Origin: Delphinapterus leucas
Taxonomy: Eukaryota > Chordata > Mammalia > Artiodactyla > Monodontidae
Direction of reading: 5' to 3'
NCBI RefSeq assembly: GCF_002288925.2
Contig: NW_022098076.1
Coordinates: 63,357,640-63,421,639, forward strand
Length of the DNA stretch: 64,000 nucleotides
Positions 11,331 to 23,819 of this stretch are shown here, one piece after another. Within the stretch, counting starts at the first letter, position 1, and the number at the start of each line of letters is the position of its first letter. The translations under genes were made by a program, and so were the position numbers. Under the pieces are notes generated by a model. It saw nothing but the letters and a program-made list of their open reading frames with translations. It ran no database searches and had not been told where the DNA came from.

Positions 11331-11814
11331 TCATTAAAAACAAAAGATTCCAAACAGAAAAATCCTCTAAGGATCATAGTCTCATTGAAAATAAATTAAA
11401 TTTGAAGCCATGAACATTGTTTTGTGGCTTTATTTACTCACTATAAACCAATATTAGGGAGAATACCTAACTGTCCTCCATAAGTAACTGAAAGTACTTG
11501 GAACAAATTTCCCCTTTCCTTTTCTATATCAGCAATCCATTTCGGCCTTAATTTTGAAGAAGCAAAAAAAAATGCCATACTGGCATCAATGCTTCCCTTC
11601 ATGGATGAAAGTAGTTAGTATTTTTATTCACCCTTCTCATCATTACACTGTATTTTAGAAATTGAACAAACAATGGGGATTCCAGTCTTCCAGAAAGTAT
11701 AATTCCTTTCCAAACCCTTTCTCTTATGGCCTTTCCAGCCTAGTGCAGAAGTTGGGCACTGAGTATTATTAAAGGCAAGTAAAAGGGTATGTGGGAACAC
11801 ATAACAGGGAATGT

Positions 11815-11854
11815 GCTCAGGGAACAAATGCTGTCTGAGCTCAGGGAACAAATG
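11815..11854 (+). repeat. 16-bp direct repeat, period 24
   Basis: 'gctcagggaacaaatg' occurs at 11815-11830 and again, perfectly, at 11839-11854. Confidence 0.85.
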
Positions 11855-12978
11855 AGTAAGAGGAAGGAAATACTTATTTGAATGAATGGGGAAGATTTGA
11901 GCAATGATATAGGATTGTATATTTAAATGCACATTGGTACACCAAATGCTTCATATGTATTTTTCAAGATCACATTCTCAAATGAACACAGCTAGTTCTT
12001 ATGTATGGTTCACCACAGTAAGCACAACTGGGTTTTTTATAAAGAATATCAGCTGTTGGTGGAAGGGATCACTACCCTTTTTCAGTAGGAGGAGGCGGTC
12101 TATCTTCCTTTCTGTGCTTTTTAGCAGCCATATTCAATTGTTCTGGCTATAAATCTTAGTCCTCAAACTAATGTGCAAAAATATCACATTTCTTTGCTTT
12201 CTTGAATTAATTTTGACTTGGAGTCTCCCTTTCCACAATGTAAGAAATTCAACCTCATTCATTCCTTGGGCTCCCCTCCCCCGTGGTTCCCTACCCCCTG
12301 CCAAGGAAGTACAGAGGCCTCACATAGCCTCCAAGCCCTGGGGAGGTCCCTTCCGTCATCCGCCCCTGCTGGGTTCTGTGGACTCGCCCACTGCCTTAGT
12401 TCAGAGTCCTTCAGATTCAGGACTTTGTTGCTTTCATTCAACCCTTGGGTACTTGAGTCTTTGATAAGCTGGAAATGTGTGGTCACATCCTCAGGCTACT
12501 CAAAGGGAAAAGAGAGCAGAGTGCACAGACATTTCTCATTTTCCTCAAGGAAAATGCCTTTTCCCCTCAGAGGCAAACCCACTTCTCTTTTTCCTTCAGG
12601 AAATCCAGCAAAGACTTCTGGAGGGGTTAGGCGCTTGCAAATACCAACAAGGGAAGTATCTTGCAGGCAACTTCTGCTTTCCTCCTTTGGACATGTGAAT
12701 ACTCCCTCGAGGCAAAGAAGCACGGGGCCTTACTACCTTTCTGAATTTAGGATAGGATGTGAAAAGAGGAAAATACTCGAGGAGGCCATAAACAAATATC
12801 TTGAAAGCCTCACCCTCCCACAGCGTCAGATTACCCAGGCTTGCTTAGCTGACTGAGAATTTTTTGCCTGAAGCCTTAGTGCAAAAGCACTTGGTATCAG
12901 TCAGACATTCTGATTGAGAAGGAAAAGTCCAAGATCAGAGACATGAGGAAAAGAAATGCATGGAATACATTCCATTGT
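11855..12978. other. Apparently unique sequence, no supported gene
   Basis: Contains a 212-codon open frame at 12218-12856, but it starts at TTG. The first ATG in that frame is near 12554, leaving about 100 codons, and I recognise no protein family. This stretch is richer in C and G than its neighbours. No repeat identified. Confidence 0.4.
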
Positions 12979-13051
12979 TCACGTTTACTAATATCACGTT
13001 TACTAATACAATACTTTTTTCCTACTGGTTTACTAATACCAGTAGGAAAAA
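12979..13051. repeat. 15-bp tandem duplication plus perfect hairpin, sharing one motif
   Basis: 'tcacgtttactaata' occurs back to back at 12979-12993 and 12994-13008. A perfect 14-bp inverted repeat follows: 'tttttcctactggt' (13016-13029) pairs with 13038-13051 across an 8-base loop. The loop region repeats the same 'gtttactaata' motif a third time (13028-13038). Confidence 0.9.
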
Positions 13052-13548
13052 TGTTAGAAGTATGAGCACCTGTAATATAGGCCAGTTGATAAAATTAGGA
13101 AATTTCAGTAGTAATTTTGTCCTTGGAGAGCTTGATTCTCCCTTAAAAAATGTTGATGACAATGTAATTTAGATAGTTACAATTACATTGCAAGAAGAAT
13201 CACTGTGTGATTTGTAGGAAGTCTCCTCTCATTTACGTTTAACTGATTCATTGATTTTTTTTCTCTAAAATAATTTGGTAAAGAGAAAGGCAAATCACTA
13301 CCAGTAGTTTCTTCACTGATGTATTTGCAACCTCTGTGATAACTTTTACTGTATAATTACTGTTTGTTTGTTTGTTTGTTTTCCCAGAAACGCACAAGTT
13401 TGACAAAGGGAAACATAGGTTTCCATTTTGTCTGGAGATTTCATAGTCTCCCTTCCTCTGCTCCACTTTTGGGTACATTTATGCCTGTGATGGCAATGCT
13501 AAGTAAAAGTTCTAATTAGAATATCATGGTAATGTAGAATGAGGAGTA

Positions 13549-13594
13549 TGTGTGTGTGTGTGTGTGTGTGTGTATGTATATATATATATATATA
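13549..13594. repeat. (TG)n(TA)n microsatellite
   Basis: About 12 TG units followed by TA units. Confidence 0.95.
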
Positions 13595-14739
13595 CACTCC
13601 AGAGATTCTTTGCTGTTACCACAACAAATAATGGGAAACCACAAGGGCCTCTCATGCATTTTTGTATTTGAAGGGCTATCCACGTAGAATATTTGTCAAA
13701 ACCCTAAGTGAAAGATTTTTTCCTCAATATTTTTTACCGTCTTTCCTATTTATATTTTATGCTTTTATTTGTGTAACAAAAACGTTCTTTCCTTTAAGTA
13801 TTGTCCAAAGGGATCTTTAATTAAATATCAGTGCTTGTTTAGAATGTTCCTTAGCTAGATCATATTTCTTTACACTTATTCTAGAGGAAGAGACGTGCAC
13901 CTGCCACTGATAATCCACGTCTCTATATCATGGTTCATAGAATCAGGGACATGAAAACTGCATGCATGGAAGGCCAACCAAAAAAGTTATTAGCTCTCAG
14001 GGTAATGTGAGGATGTGTGCCTGTTTCTTTCCTTGAGACTCCAAGAAGGCGGAGAAAAAACTTTTTCCTCCAGCATTCTCTAAGCCGTAGAGCAACTGAA
14101 GAACAAGTCATCTGCATGCCGATTTTTATCACATAGAAATGTCTACTCCTAGAGTGTCATACAGAACAAAGAATTATCATAGATGATTCCCTTTGGATTT
14201 GTGGCTTTGCCTGAACTTCTCTCACTCTAATCCAGGTCTACCTAGACCTGGATATTCATTCAGAAAAAAGAAAGCTTTTATTGAGGGCTTACTGTGTGTT
14301 GGGTATATTCCTAGAAACATAAAAGCAAAGGCAGTCTAGGATGGAAATGCTGAATTGTCCCTGTGGCTGGGTCAGGATGGGAGCTCAGCTCTACCACCTA
14401 GCTGGGTTTGAGGGGTGAACATGGGGGGCTCAGAGTTTCAGGCCAAGCATCTGGCATCGAGTGGGTGCTTGGAGAATGAGGCCAGCTAAGGAGATGATGG
14501 GAAGCTATTCAGCCAGATAGTCTCCTGAGAGTGACAGCCATGAGTCATGTCAGAGTGATGAGCAGAACCCCGGGGACGTAGTCAGCAGAAGGGAGGCCTG
14601 GAAATAGATTGCACTGACACGGTTATGGGTCTAGGTTTTGAGGCGCTATTCTAGTTCTAAAGAAGACAAGAGCAAGATGGATCCCAGCCCTAGAATAACC
14701 AGAGTGGTAACTACAAAAGATACGGCTGCTTGCCACCAC
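13595..14739. other. Mostly unassigned
   Basis: Contains a 22-bp near-perfect palindrome at 14231-14252 and a short L2/MIR-like phrase near 14280 ('ttgagggcttactgtgtgtt'). No gene recognised. Confidence 0.4.
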
Positions 14740-15145
14740 AAAGCATCCCCAGCTTCCCTCCCTGGCAGTCAGGGGTGGCCATGTGATCCAATTCCAAAGC
14801 AAGACATATTATGGGATGTCTGCTGGGACTAAGGGGCAGGCTTTTGGGAAATATCTTGCTTTCCTGATAATTAGGGCTAAGCACTACTGACAAGAACCTT
14901 TTCTTTCTTTTGTTTTCCAGCCTAGAATAGAAGCATGCTGCATGCTGCATCCGTATATAATGATCAAAGGCAACATGCTAAGGATGGTAGAACAAGAAGG
15001 GAGAAACAGGCTGGGTCTTTGATATCGTGCAGCTACTGTCCCAGCCCTAAATGTCCTGCGTCCAGATTGCTTGTAATTGAAACAGATAAACAAAACACAC
15101 TTGTTTGATTAAACCACTGTTGGGATTTCTGTTGCTTACATATTT
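14740..15145 (+). mobile_element. LTR-like ancient repeat, family uncertain
   Basis: 'gtggccatgtgatccaattc', 'gctttcctgataattagggc', 'aacatgctaaggatggtaga' and the end 'gattaaaccactgttgggat' follow a widespread mammalian repeat that usually ends '...taagccactgttagtcgggtttctgtta'. A related relic lies at 22640-23060. I cannot name the family. Confidence 0.5.
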
Positions 15146-16786
15146 TGAACTATATGAAATACACATAGTCAAACACACGCTGAACTGAAATAGAAACCAA
15201 GGTGGACACTTCATGGAAAATAAGTGGTGGAGGTGAGGATTTAGCTATTGAAGTGGCGGTAAGAGATGGGAGATGGCGTACAGGGAATGAGGTCAAAACT
15301 CAGTGATGAGAACAAGGGAGTGTGTTCAGACAGCATCACTGGCTGAAGGCTGGTTTTTAGGCTTCTTGAATTCCCCACAGCCAGAAGCAGGATTGGACTC
15401 AGAACCTAGGAGGGGGACAAGGGGGTTAGATTAGGGCATGGAAAGTTTTGGGGAGCAAGGAGACAGAAAGTATCAAAGTCTATGTCCTTCATTGTCAAAT
15501 TCTTCTTAAAATTTCATCCCTTTATTTAAGAGCTCCAAGACAATGTCTCATATCATATAAACCAAAAAAGTAAACACTATTTTGCCAGAGTTATTCTTAG
15601 AAAATCACAAAGTTTATTCCCTCATTGATAAGTTGGTTAAAATGTCTATTAACGTGATTGATCTAAATTACAAAAATGAGAGTCCAGAGATCTTATAGGA
15701 CTATTACCTATGAAGTCTATCTTACAAGGCGAACACCTATGAAGACTTTATTTCAGTATAAAAAGTATAACAATAATATAAATGTAGTATTTTTTTGAAT
15801 TTTTGCATTAAATGTAGTATTATATTAGCAAGTGAAATGAGTCACATTTAAAGATGGTTAAAACATGTATTATTAAAAAGTAGAAATAGAGAAGGTGTAA
15901 GTTGTAGGGAAACTAGACTTGTTGCCTGAATATATAATTAATTTCTAACTGGAATTAGAGAAAACATTCTGGGAATCCAAGATCTACATCTGGGAGTCTT
16001 GGGGAAAAAGAAGGGAAGGGGTAAGTGTAGGATTGAAAGGTGAGAACATAGCTGTTCTAGAGGGAGCAGGGAGTTATGCTCTAGGAGACAGAGGGACCCT
16101 GAGGACAGACTGGGCTCCCTCCTGGACATTAGTGGTGAAAATGAGACTCTTGCTCCTCTGACCCTGTTATCTTCTGGGAATAGAATTCCGGGAGCTAGAG
16201 TCTAACATCATTCCCCAAGAGAGCAAAAAGACATTCCGGGGGGGAGAAAGTAATCATAGCGGACATCTCCCTATTCTCTGACTGGCAGGAAGGTGGCTAG
16301 GAAATAGTGCCAGGCACAGTTTTACAGGTAGGAGCAGAGCAGTAGCATCTTAGGTGAGCTCAGGTGTGGGGTAAGGCAGCAGGAGGCATAAAGATTACCT
16401 GAAGTCAGGTCAGGTATATGTTGAATATAGCGGTGGTTTTAGAGTTTAACTGTGGGTTGGGGCAGATGTCTGCTCGCCTGACTTTGGATATTCCTGATGT
16501 CAAATTTCCAGACTCTCCAAACAAAAGCACTGGTCCACTGGATTACATAGCACAACATCTGGAAAGAGTCTGATCCACTGGATAGAGCCTGGGGTGTGAA
16601 TTGCCTTTAACAAAGTGTAAGGTCCAACTGAGGTCCCATTCTTAGGAAGCCTGAACTCATTGTCAACTTTGCACTGATGCAGGGTCATTTTGCTGTTCAA
16701 AAGACCCTACTCTTTGATATCAGACTTGGTTCCTAAGGCTGTTTCCCTAAGAAATTTCAGCCAATGGACCAAATGGCTGATTCCTT
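15146..16786. other. No recognisable feature
   Basis: Mixed-composition sequence, GA-rich near 15.2-15.5 and 15.9-16.4 kb. No gene or repeat that I can name. Confidence 0.45.
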
Positions 16787-16804
16787 CTAAGAAATCTGAT
16801 CAGG

Positions 16805-17183
16805 GGACTTCCCTGGTTGCGCAGTGGTTAAGAATCTGCCTGCCAACGCAGGGGACACGGGTTCGAGCCCTGGTCCGGGAAGATCTCACATGCTGCAGAG
16901 CACCTAAGCCCGTGTGCCACAACTACTGAGCCTGCGCTCTAGAGCCTGCGCACCACAACTACTGAAGCCCACATGCCACAACTATGGAGCCCATGTGCCA
17001 CAACTACTGAAGCCTGCACGCCTAGGGCCCATGCTCCACAACAAGAGAAGCCACAGCAATAAGAAGCTCGCGCACTGCAGCAAACCCCCGCTCAACACAA
17101 TTAGAGAAAGCCTGTGCGTAGCAACAAAGACCAAATGCAGTCATAAATAAATAACTAAATAAATTTATAAAAAATAAGAAAGA
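16805..17183 (+). mobile_element. CHR-type SINE, full length, with target duplication
   Basis: It has the head 'ggacttccctggttgcgcag', box-B-like 'gggttcgagccc', many 'ccacaactactgaagcc' units and an (AAATAA)n-type tail. A perfect 16-bp target duplication, 'aagaaatctgatcagg', lies at 16789-16804 and 17184-17199. The intact pol III-like promoter head and clean duplication point to a fairly recent insertion. Confidence 0.97.
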
Positions 17184-17199
17184 AAGAAATCTGATCAGG

Positions 17200-18417
17200 A
17201 GCAAGAATAATGAGGGAGGCCTCAGTTTCTGGCCTGGCTTGGGGCTACATCGAAGTGATCCCCTTTCTCAGGGAGACAGAGTAATTTTGTTGAGGAGGTC
17301 TGTCCTCCACTTACTAGGGGGAATCCCAACAGGGGCTCTGCCACACTGAACATACATATGGGAAAATAACTAATCCTTCACTTAGGGTGGGCATAGGTGA
17401 ATCTAGAGTCTCCCTGACCCCACAGAGATCTCTTTACCTGCTTGATTATGCCTGAAATTTCTTTTCTTGACAAGTCCTTTCATGGACAATTAGAGATAAG
17501 AGACAAATGCCTAGTTGAAGAGATACACTGACTGAAACTCGTTCATACCAGGGTAATAGGCAATTAATCCACAAGACTAAGTGACTGATTTGAGGGAAGC
17601 TACTGGGTCCTTGGAGTGGGTGATGAGGTGGAGAGGGGCCTGCATGGAGCAGGACGATTTAGATGAGTCTTTTTTAAGAGGGGAAGGTGGGGAATTTTAA
17701 AGGCAAATGTCAATTATTCCCCTGAAGAATACTGCTTTTCAATTGAACAATGCACACTTCTCATTATGGAGAAAGATGAGTCTGAATGTTTGTGTGTTTC
17801 CAACTTCACTATAAAGCAGTTTCATTTTAGACAGAATAGTTTCCACAGGAAGCTACTATTTAACATCTTAGTTACTATTTCTATGAATTAGAATACAATG
17901 ATGACAACACAAATGTACATATGAGCAGAGGTTACTCGTGATAGAAACACACAAAATGCTCGAATCCAGGTGATTCACCCAAACTGTTGGTGGATTCTCT
18001 TTCTCAAATAGCAAGAGGATGAAATTCTATCGTCCCTCCTCATATTTGTGATATCTTGTCTCCATTTACTTTTACTTCTTAGGAGTTCCCTCACCTCTAA
18101 AGCCAACTCAGGAGTTTTTATTTTCCATTTTAATCTCTGAGTAAATGATTTTTAAAATATTGCCTTAAGTATTTATTTTACCAGAAAATTATTGCATTAT
18201 GAATTTAATGTGCAAAAGTTTGAGTGTTCTGTATGAATTAAGTTGGAATTTGGCTGATATTATTTTCCCTACTGTACATTCAACATATGCTGTGGGTATG
18301 TTAAAAACATAAAAATATGTTTTTATAGCTAGAAAAAACTGTTAGAGGCCATTTTTGTCAACATCAAATGTTTGTTTTTAGAGTCTAGAAAAGAATTCTG
18401 TGATCCTTGAATCATTT
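17200..18417. other. No recognisable feature
   Basis: Nothing assigned. AT-rich in the second half. Confidence 0.5.
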
Positions 18418-18431
18418 AAAGTCACATTTAA

Positions 18432-21400
18432 CCACTTTCACCGATGGACAGGTCATCCAAAATGAAAATAAATAAGGAAACACAAGCTTTAAATGACACA
18501 TTAAACAAGATGGACTTAATTGATACTTATAGGACATTCCATCCAAAAACAACAGAATACACTTTCTTCTCAAGTGCTCATGGAACATTCTCCAGGATAG
18601 ATCATATCTTGGGTCACAAATCAAGCCTTGGTAAATTTAAGAAAATTGAGGTCGTATCAAGTATCTTTTCTAACCACAATGCTGTGAGACTACATAACAA
18701 TCACAGGAAAAAAAACTGTAAAAAATACAAACACATGGAGGCTAAACAATATGCTACTAAATAACCAAGAAATCATTGAAGAAATCAAAGAGGAGATCAA
18801 AAAATACCTAAAACAAATGACAAGGAAAACACAATGACCCAAAACCTATGGGATTCAGCAAAAGCAGTTCTAAGAGGGAAGTTTATAGCAATACAATCCT
18901 ACCTCAAGAAACAAGAAACATCTCAAATAAACAACCTAACCTTACACTTAAAGCAATTAGAGAAAGAAGAACAAAAAAACCCCAAAGCTAGCAGAAAGAA
19001 AGAAATCATAAAGATCAGATCAGATCAGAAATAAATGAAAATGAAATGAAGGAAACAATAGCAAAGATCAATAAAACTAAAAGCTGATTCTTTGAGAAGA
19101 TAAACAAAATTGATAAACCATTAGCCAGACTCATCAAAAAAAAAAGGGAGAAGACTCAAATCAATAGAATTAGAAATGAAAAAGGAGAAGTAACAACTGA
19201 CACTGCAGAAATCCAAAGATCATGAGAGATTACTACAAGCAACTCTATGCCAATAAAATGGACAACCTGGAAGAAATGGACAAATTCTTAGAAGAGCACA
19301 ACCTTCTAAAACTGAACCAGGAAGAAATAGAAAATATAAACAGACCAATCACAAGCACTGAAATTGAAACTGTGATTAAAAATCTTCCAACAAACAAAAG
19401 CCCAGGACCAGATGGCTTCACAGGCGAATTCTATCAAACATTTAGAGAAGAGTTAAAACCTATCCTTCTCAAACTCTTCCAAAATATAGCAGAGGGAGGA
19501 ACACTCCCAAACTCATTCTATGAGGCCACCATCACCCTGATACCAAAGCTAGACAAAGATTTCACAAAGAAAGAAAACTACAGGCCAATATCACTGATGA
19601 ACATAGATGCAAAAATCCTCAACAAAACACTAGCAAACAGAATCCAACAGCACATTAAAAAGGTCATACACCACGATCAAGTAGGGTTTATCCCAGGAAT
19701 GCAAGGATTCTTCAATATATGGAAATCAATCAATGTGTTAAATCATATTAACAAATAGAAGGAGGAAAACCAAATGATAATCTCAATAGATGCAGAAAAA
19801 GCTTTGGACAAAATTCAACACCTATTTATGATAAAAACTTTCCAGAAAGTAGGCAAAAATGAAACCTATCTCAACATAATAAAGGCCATATATGACAAAC
19901 CCACAGCCAACATCATTCTCAATGGTCAAAAACTGAAACCTTTTCCTCTAAGATCAGGAACAAGACAAGGTTTCCCACTCTCACCACTATTACTCAACAT
20001 AGTTTTGGAAGTTTTAGCCACAGCAGTCAGAGAAGAAAAAGAAATAAAAGGAATCCAAATTGGAAAAGAAGAAGTATAGCTGTCACTGTTGGCAGATGAC
20101 ATGATACTATACATAGAGAATCCCAAATATGCTACCAGAAAACTACTAGAGCTAAACAATGAATTTGGTAGAGTAGAAGCATACAAAATTAATGCACAGA
20201 AATCTCTTGCATTCTTATACACTAATGATGAAAAATCTGAAAGAGAAATTAAGAAACGCTCCCATTTACCACTGCAACAAAAAGAATAAAATATCTAGGA
20301 ATAAACCTACCTAAGGAGACAAAAGAGCTGTATGCAGAAAACTATAAGACACTGATGAAAGAAATTAAAGATGATACAAGCAGATGGAGAGATATACCAT
20401 GTTCTTGGACTGGAAGAATCAACATTGTGAAAATGACTATACTACCCAAAGCAACCTACAGATTCAATGCAAACTACCTATCAAACTACCAATGGCATTT
20501 TTCACAGAAGTAGAACAAAAAATTTCACAATTTGTATGGAAACAGAAAAGACCCCAAATAGCCAAAGCAATTTGAGAAAGAAAAGCAGAGCTGGAGGAAT
20601 CAGGTTCCCTGACTTCAGGCTATATTACAAAGCTACTGTAATCAAGGCTGTATGGTATTAGCACAAAGACAGAAATAGAGATCAATGGAATAGGAGAGAA
20701 AGCCCAGAAATAAACCCACGCACATATGGTCACCTTATCTTTGATAAGGAGGCAAGAATATACAATGGAGAAAAGACAGCCTCTTCAATAAGTGGTGCTG
20801 CGAAAACTGAACAGCTACCTGTAAAAGAATGAAATTAGAACATTTCCTAACAAAATACCCAAAAATAAATTCAAAATGGATTAAATACTTAAATGCAAGG
20901 CTGGACACTATAAAACTCTTAGAGGAAAACATAGGCAGAACACTCTATGATATAAATCACAGCGAGATCCTTTTTGACCAACCTCCTAGAGAAATGGAAA
21001 TAAAAACAAACAAATGAGACCTAATGAAACTTAAAAATTTTTGCATGCCAAAGGAAACAATAAACATGACGAAAAGACAACTGTCAGAATGGGAGAAAAT
21101 ATTTGCAAACGAAGCAACTGACAAAGGACTAATCTCAAAATATATAAGCAAGCAGCTCATGCAGCTCAATATCAAAAAAAGAAACAGCCCAATCCAATAA
21201 GGGGCAGAAGACCTAAATAGACATTTCTCTAAAGAAGATATACAGACTGCCAAGAAACACATGAAAGGATGCTCAACACCATTAATCATTAGAGAAATGC
21301 AAATCAAAACTACAATGAGGTATCACCTCACACCAGTCAGAATGGCCATCATCAAAAAATCTACAAACGATAAATGCTGGTGAAGGTGTGGAGAAAAGGG

Positions 21401-22188
21401 AACCCTCTTGCACTGTTGGTGGGAATGTAAATTGATACAGCCCCTATGGAGAACAGTATGGAAGTTCCTTAAAAAACTAAAATTAGAACTACCATATGAC
21501 CCAGCAATCCCACTACTGGGCATATACCCTGAGAAAATCACAATTCAAAAAGACACATGCATCCCAATGTTCACTGCAGCACTATTTACAATAGCCAGGA
21601 CATGGAAGCAACCTAAATGTCCATTGACAGATGAATGGGTAAAGAAGATGTGGCACATATATACAATGGAATTTTACTCAGCCAGAAAAAGAAACGAAAT
21701 TGAGTTATTTGTGGTGAGGTGGATGGACTTAGAATCTGTCATACAGAGTGAAGTAAGTCAGAAAGGGAAAAATAAATACTGTATACTAACCCGTATAAAT
21801 GGAATCTTAATAAAAAAAAAAAAGTGGTTCTGATGAACCTAGGGGCAGGACAGGTATAAAGATACAGACCTAGAGAATGGACTTGAGGACCTGGGGAGAG
21901 GGAAGGGTAAGCTGGGACGAAGTGAGAGAGTGGCATGGACTTATATATGCTACCAAATGTAAAATAGCTAGCTAGTGGGAAGCAGTTGCATAGCACAGGG
22001 AGATCAGCTCGGTGCTTTGTGTCCCCCTAGATGGGTGGGATAGGGAGGGTGGGAGGGAGATGCAAGAGGGAGAGGATATGGGGATATATGTGTGCATATA
22101 GCTGATTCACTTTGTTATACAGCAGAAAGTAACACAACATTGTAAAGCAATTATACTCCAGTAAAGGTGTTAAATAAAAAAAAATAAT
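18432..22188 (+). mobile_element. 5'-truncated LINE-1, broken ORF2
   Basis: The element begins inside the ORF2 endonuclease domain (SRIDHILG and SNHNAV motifs, 18444-18764). It then carries reverse-transcriptase blocks: 'NKSPGPDGF' and 'NYRPISLM' (19222-19758), '[13 protein letters not shown]' (19774-20079) and the catalytic-type 'LADDMILY' (20089 onward). The cysteine-rich C-terminus ('[13 protein letters not shown]') is at 21408-21833. Stops and frameshifts separate these pieces, so no working ORF2 remains, and ORF1 and the 5' UTR are absent. The 3' UTR (about 21834-22175) ends 'gtgttaaataaaaaaaaat'. Target duplications 'aaagtcacatttaa' (18418-18431) and 'aaagtcgcatttaa' (22189-22202) show one insertion of about 3.76 kb. 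Confidence 0.95.
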
Positions 22189-22372
22189 AAAGTCGCATTT
22201 AAAAGTATGCTATGTGGAAGTTAAGGACAAGACAAAAGTAAAAGGAAAGAAATTATGAGAAAAAAGAATCGTAAAATAATTTTGTAGTATTTTTGCAATT
22301 AAAGTACATTTAGAGTACTGAAGAGAATGATAATTTGATTTTGTGAGAGGTCTGAAATTAAGATTAAACATG

Positions 22373-22587
22373 TTTTTTTTTTTTTTTTTTTTTTTGCGGT
22401 AAGCGGGCCTCTCACTGTTGTGTCCTCACCCTTTGCGGAGCACAGGCTCCGGACGCGCAGGCTCAGCGGCCATGGCTCACGGGCCCAGCCGCTCCGCGGC
22501 ATGTGGGATCTTTGCGGACCGGGGCACGAACCCGTGTCCCCTGCATCGGCAGGCGGACTCTCAACCACTGCGCCACCAGGGAAGCCC
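22373..22587 (-). mobile_element. CHR-type SINE, short GC-rich form with long pure A tail
   Basis: A 23-base poly(T) (22373-22395) is followed by 'gcggtaagcgggcctctcac' and the antisense body to 'caccagggaagccc'. Target duplication 'taaacatgttttt' starts at 22365 and recurs at 22588-22600. Confidence 0.97.
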
Positions 22588-22639
22588 TAAACATGTTTTT
22601 AAAAACTATTTTCAAGTGCTGTGGCAGAGACGGCCAGCT

Positions 22640-23060
22640 GTCCATCAAAATCCCTTGTCCCTTTCGTGGTTAGAGCTGTGGTGAGAGCATAGCTGCTGAG
22701 CTAGGGTCTGGATTTCCCAGACTCCTTTGCATCTAGGGGGGGCCATGAGACAGTTCTGGCCAATGGAATGTGAGGAGTGACTTTTGTCACTTCAGGGCCA
22801 AGCCTTTAAAGAAGCAAGTATGCCTTTCTACCTGCAATTTCCTCTTCCCTTTCTTCTTTGTCCTCCTCCATCTGGCTGGAGGCACATGACAATGGGGGCC
22901 TAATGGGGGCCTAATGGAGGTGAAGCCGCAGATGAATTGAACCTGGGTCCCCAAGTCACCGTCTAGAAGAAAGCTGTCTGCCAACCAGAAGCACTACATG
23001 AACAAGAAATAGATCTCAAAATGTGTAATAGCTGCAAGATAGTGGGAATTTACTTGTTAA
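22640..23060 (+). mobile_element. LTR-like ancient repeat, same type as 14740-15145
   Basis: 'ctcctttgcatctagggggg', 'cagttctggccaatggaatg' and 'aatttacttgttaacagcag' follow the same order as the relic at 14.7-15.1 kb, more diverged. The family is not certain. Confidence 0.45.
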
Positions 23061-23199
23061 CAGCAGCTCCTGATATCCCAGGAATACAGGTACCCTTATT
23101 ACTGTCATTTATTGGAAATTTCCAAAAAGAGATTCTTCTGGACTTACTTAAATGAACAGATGAGACTCACTTGCAATTAGCAGAACTTTTGGACACAGA

Positions 23200-23690
23200 T
23201 TTTTTTATTGTGGTGAAAAACACATAACATGAATTTACCCTTTTAATTTTTTTTTTTTTTAGAAGATGTTGGGGGTAGGAGTTTATTAATTAATTAATTT
23301 ATTTTTGCTGTGTTGGGTCTTCATTTCTGTGTGAGGGCTTTCTCTAGTTGTGGTGAGCGGAGGCCACCCCTCATCACGGTGCGCGGGCCTCTCACTGTTG
23401 CGGAGCACAGGCTCCAGACGCGCAGGCTCGGTAGTTGTGGCTCACGGGCCTAGTTGCTCTGCGGCATGTGGGATCCTCCCAGACCAGGGCTCGAACCCAT
23501 GTCCCCTGCATTAGCAGGCAGACTCTCAACCACTGCGCCACCAGGGAAGCCCACCCTTTTAATTTTTAACTGTACATTAAAGAGTTGTTAACTGTATGCA
23601 GATTTTTGCACATCAGTTCACTAAAACTTTTTCATCTTGCATGACTGAAACAGTGTACCCATTGAACAAAAAATGGAGACTTTTAAAAAA
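23200..23690 (-). mobile_element. Old L1 3' fragment, split by a SINE
   Basis: 'attgtggtgaaaaacacata' and 'aatttacccttttaattttt' join, across the SINE, with 'aatttttaactgtacattaa' and 'cagttcactaaaactttttc', as in the antisense 3' region of old L1M elements. Confidence 0.75.
23253..23552 (-). mobile_element. CHR-type SINE, long form, inside an old L1
   Basis: Antisense body from 'ttgctgtgttgggtcttcat' to 'caccagggaagccc'. The tail side is T-rich and partly merged with the host. Target duplication 'acccttttaattttt' lies at 23238-23252 and 23553-23567. Confidence 0.95.
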
Positions 23691-23819
23691 GTGTTTAATA
23701 ACTGTTTATGTTCTTAAGGTAAACTATTTTCTTGAAGTCTTAATTTCAGTACAAGCACAGCGTAACATTTAACACGGTACAGCCCTTGTTATGTGCCAGG
23801 CACTGTTGTAAGTGCTTTT

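Noticed and set aside
12218..12856. 212-codon open frame, the longest in the window
   Set aside because: It begins at TTG. The first ATG in frame is near 12554, leaving about 100 codons. No family is recognised and no exon signals support it.
16806..16890. A tRNA gene, because of box-A-like and box-B-like segments
   Set aside because: It is the tRNA-derived head of a CHR SINE, followed by SINE body and A-rich tail. There is no cloverleaf with an acceptor stem.
19222..20289. Reverse-transcriptase-like frames as a possible domesticated gene
   Set aside because: They are consecutive fragments of one L1 ORF2 with stops and frameshifts, bounded by an L1 3' UTR and a target duplication.
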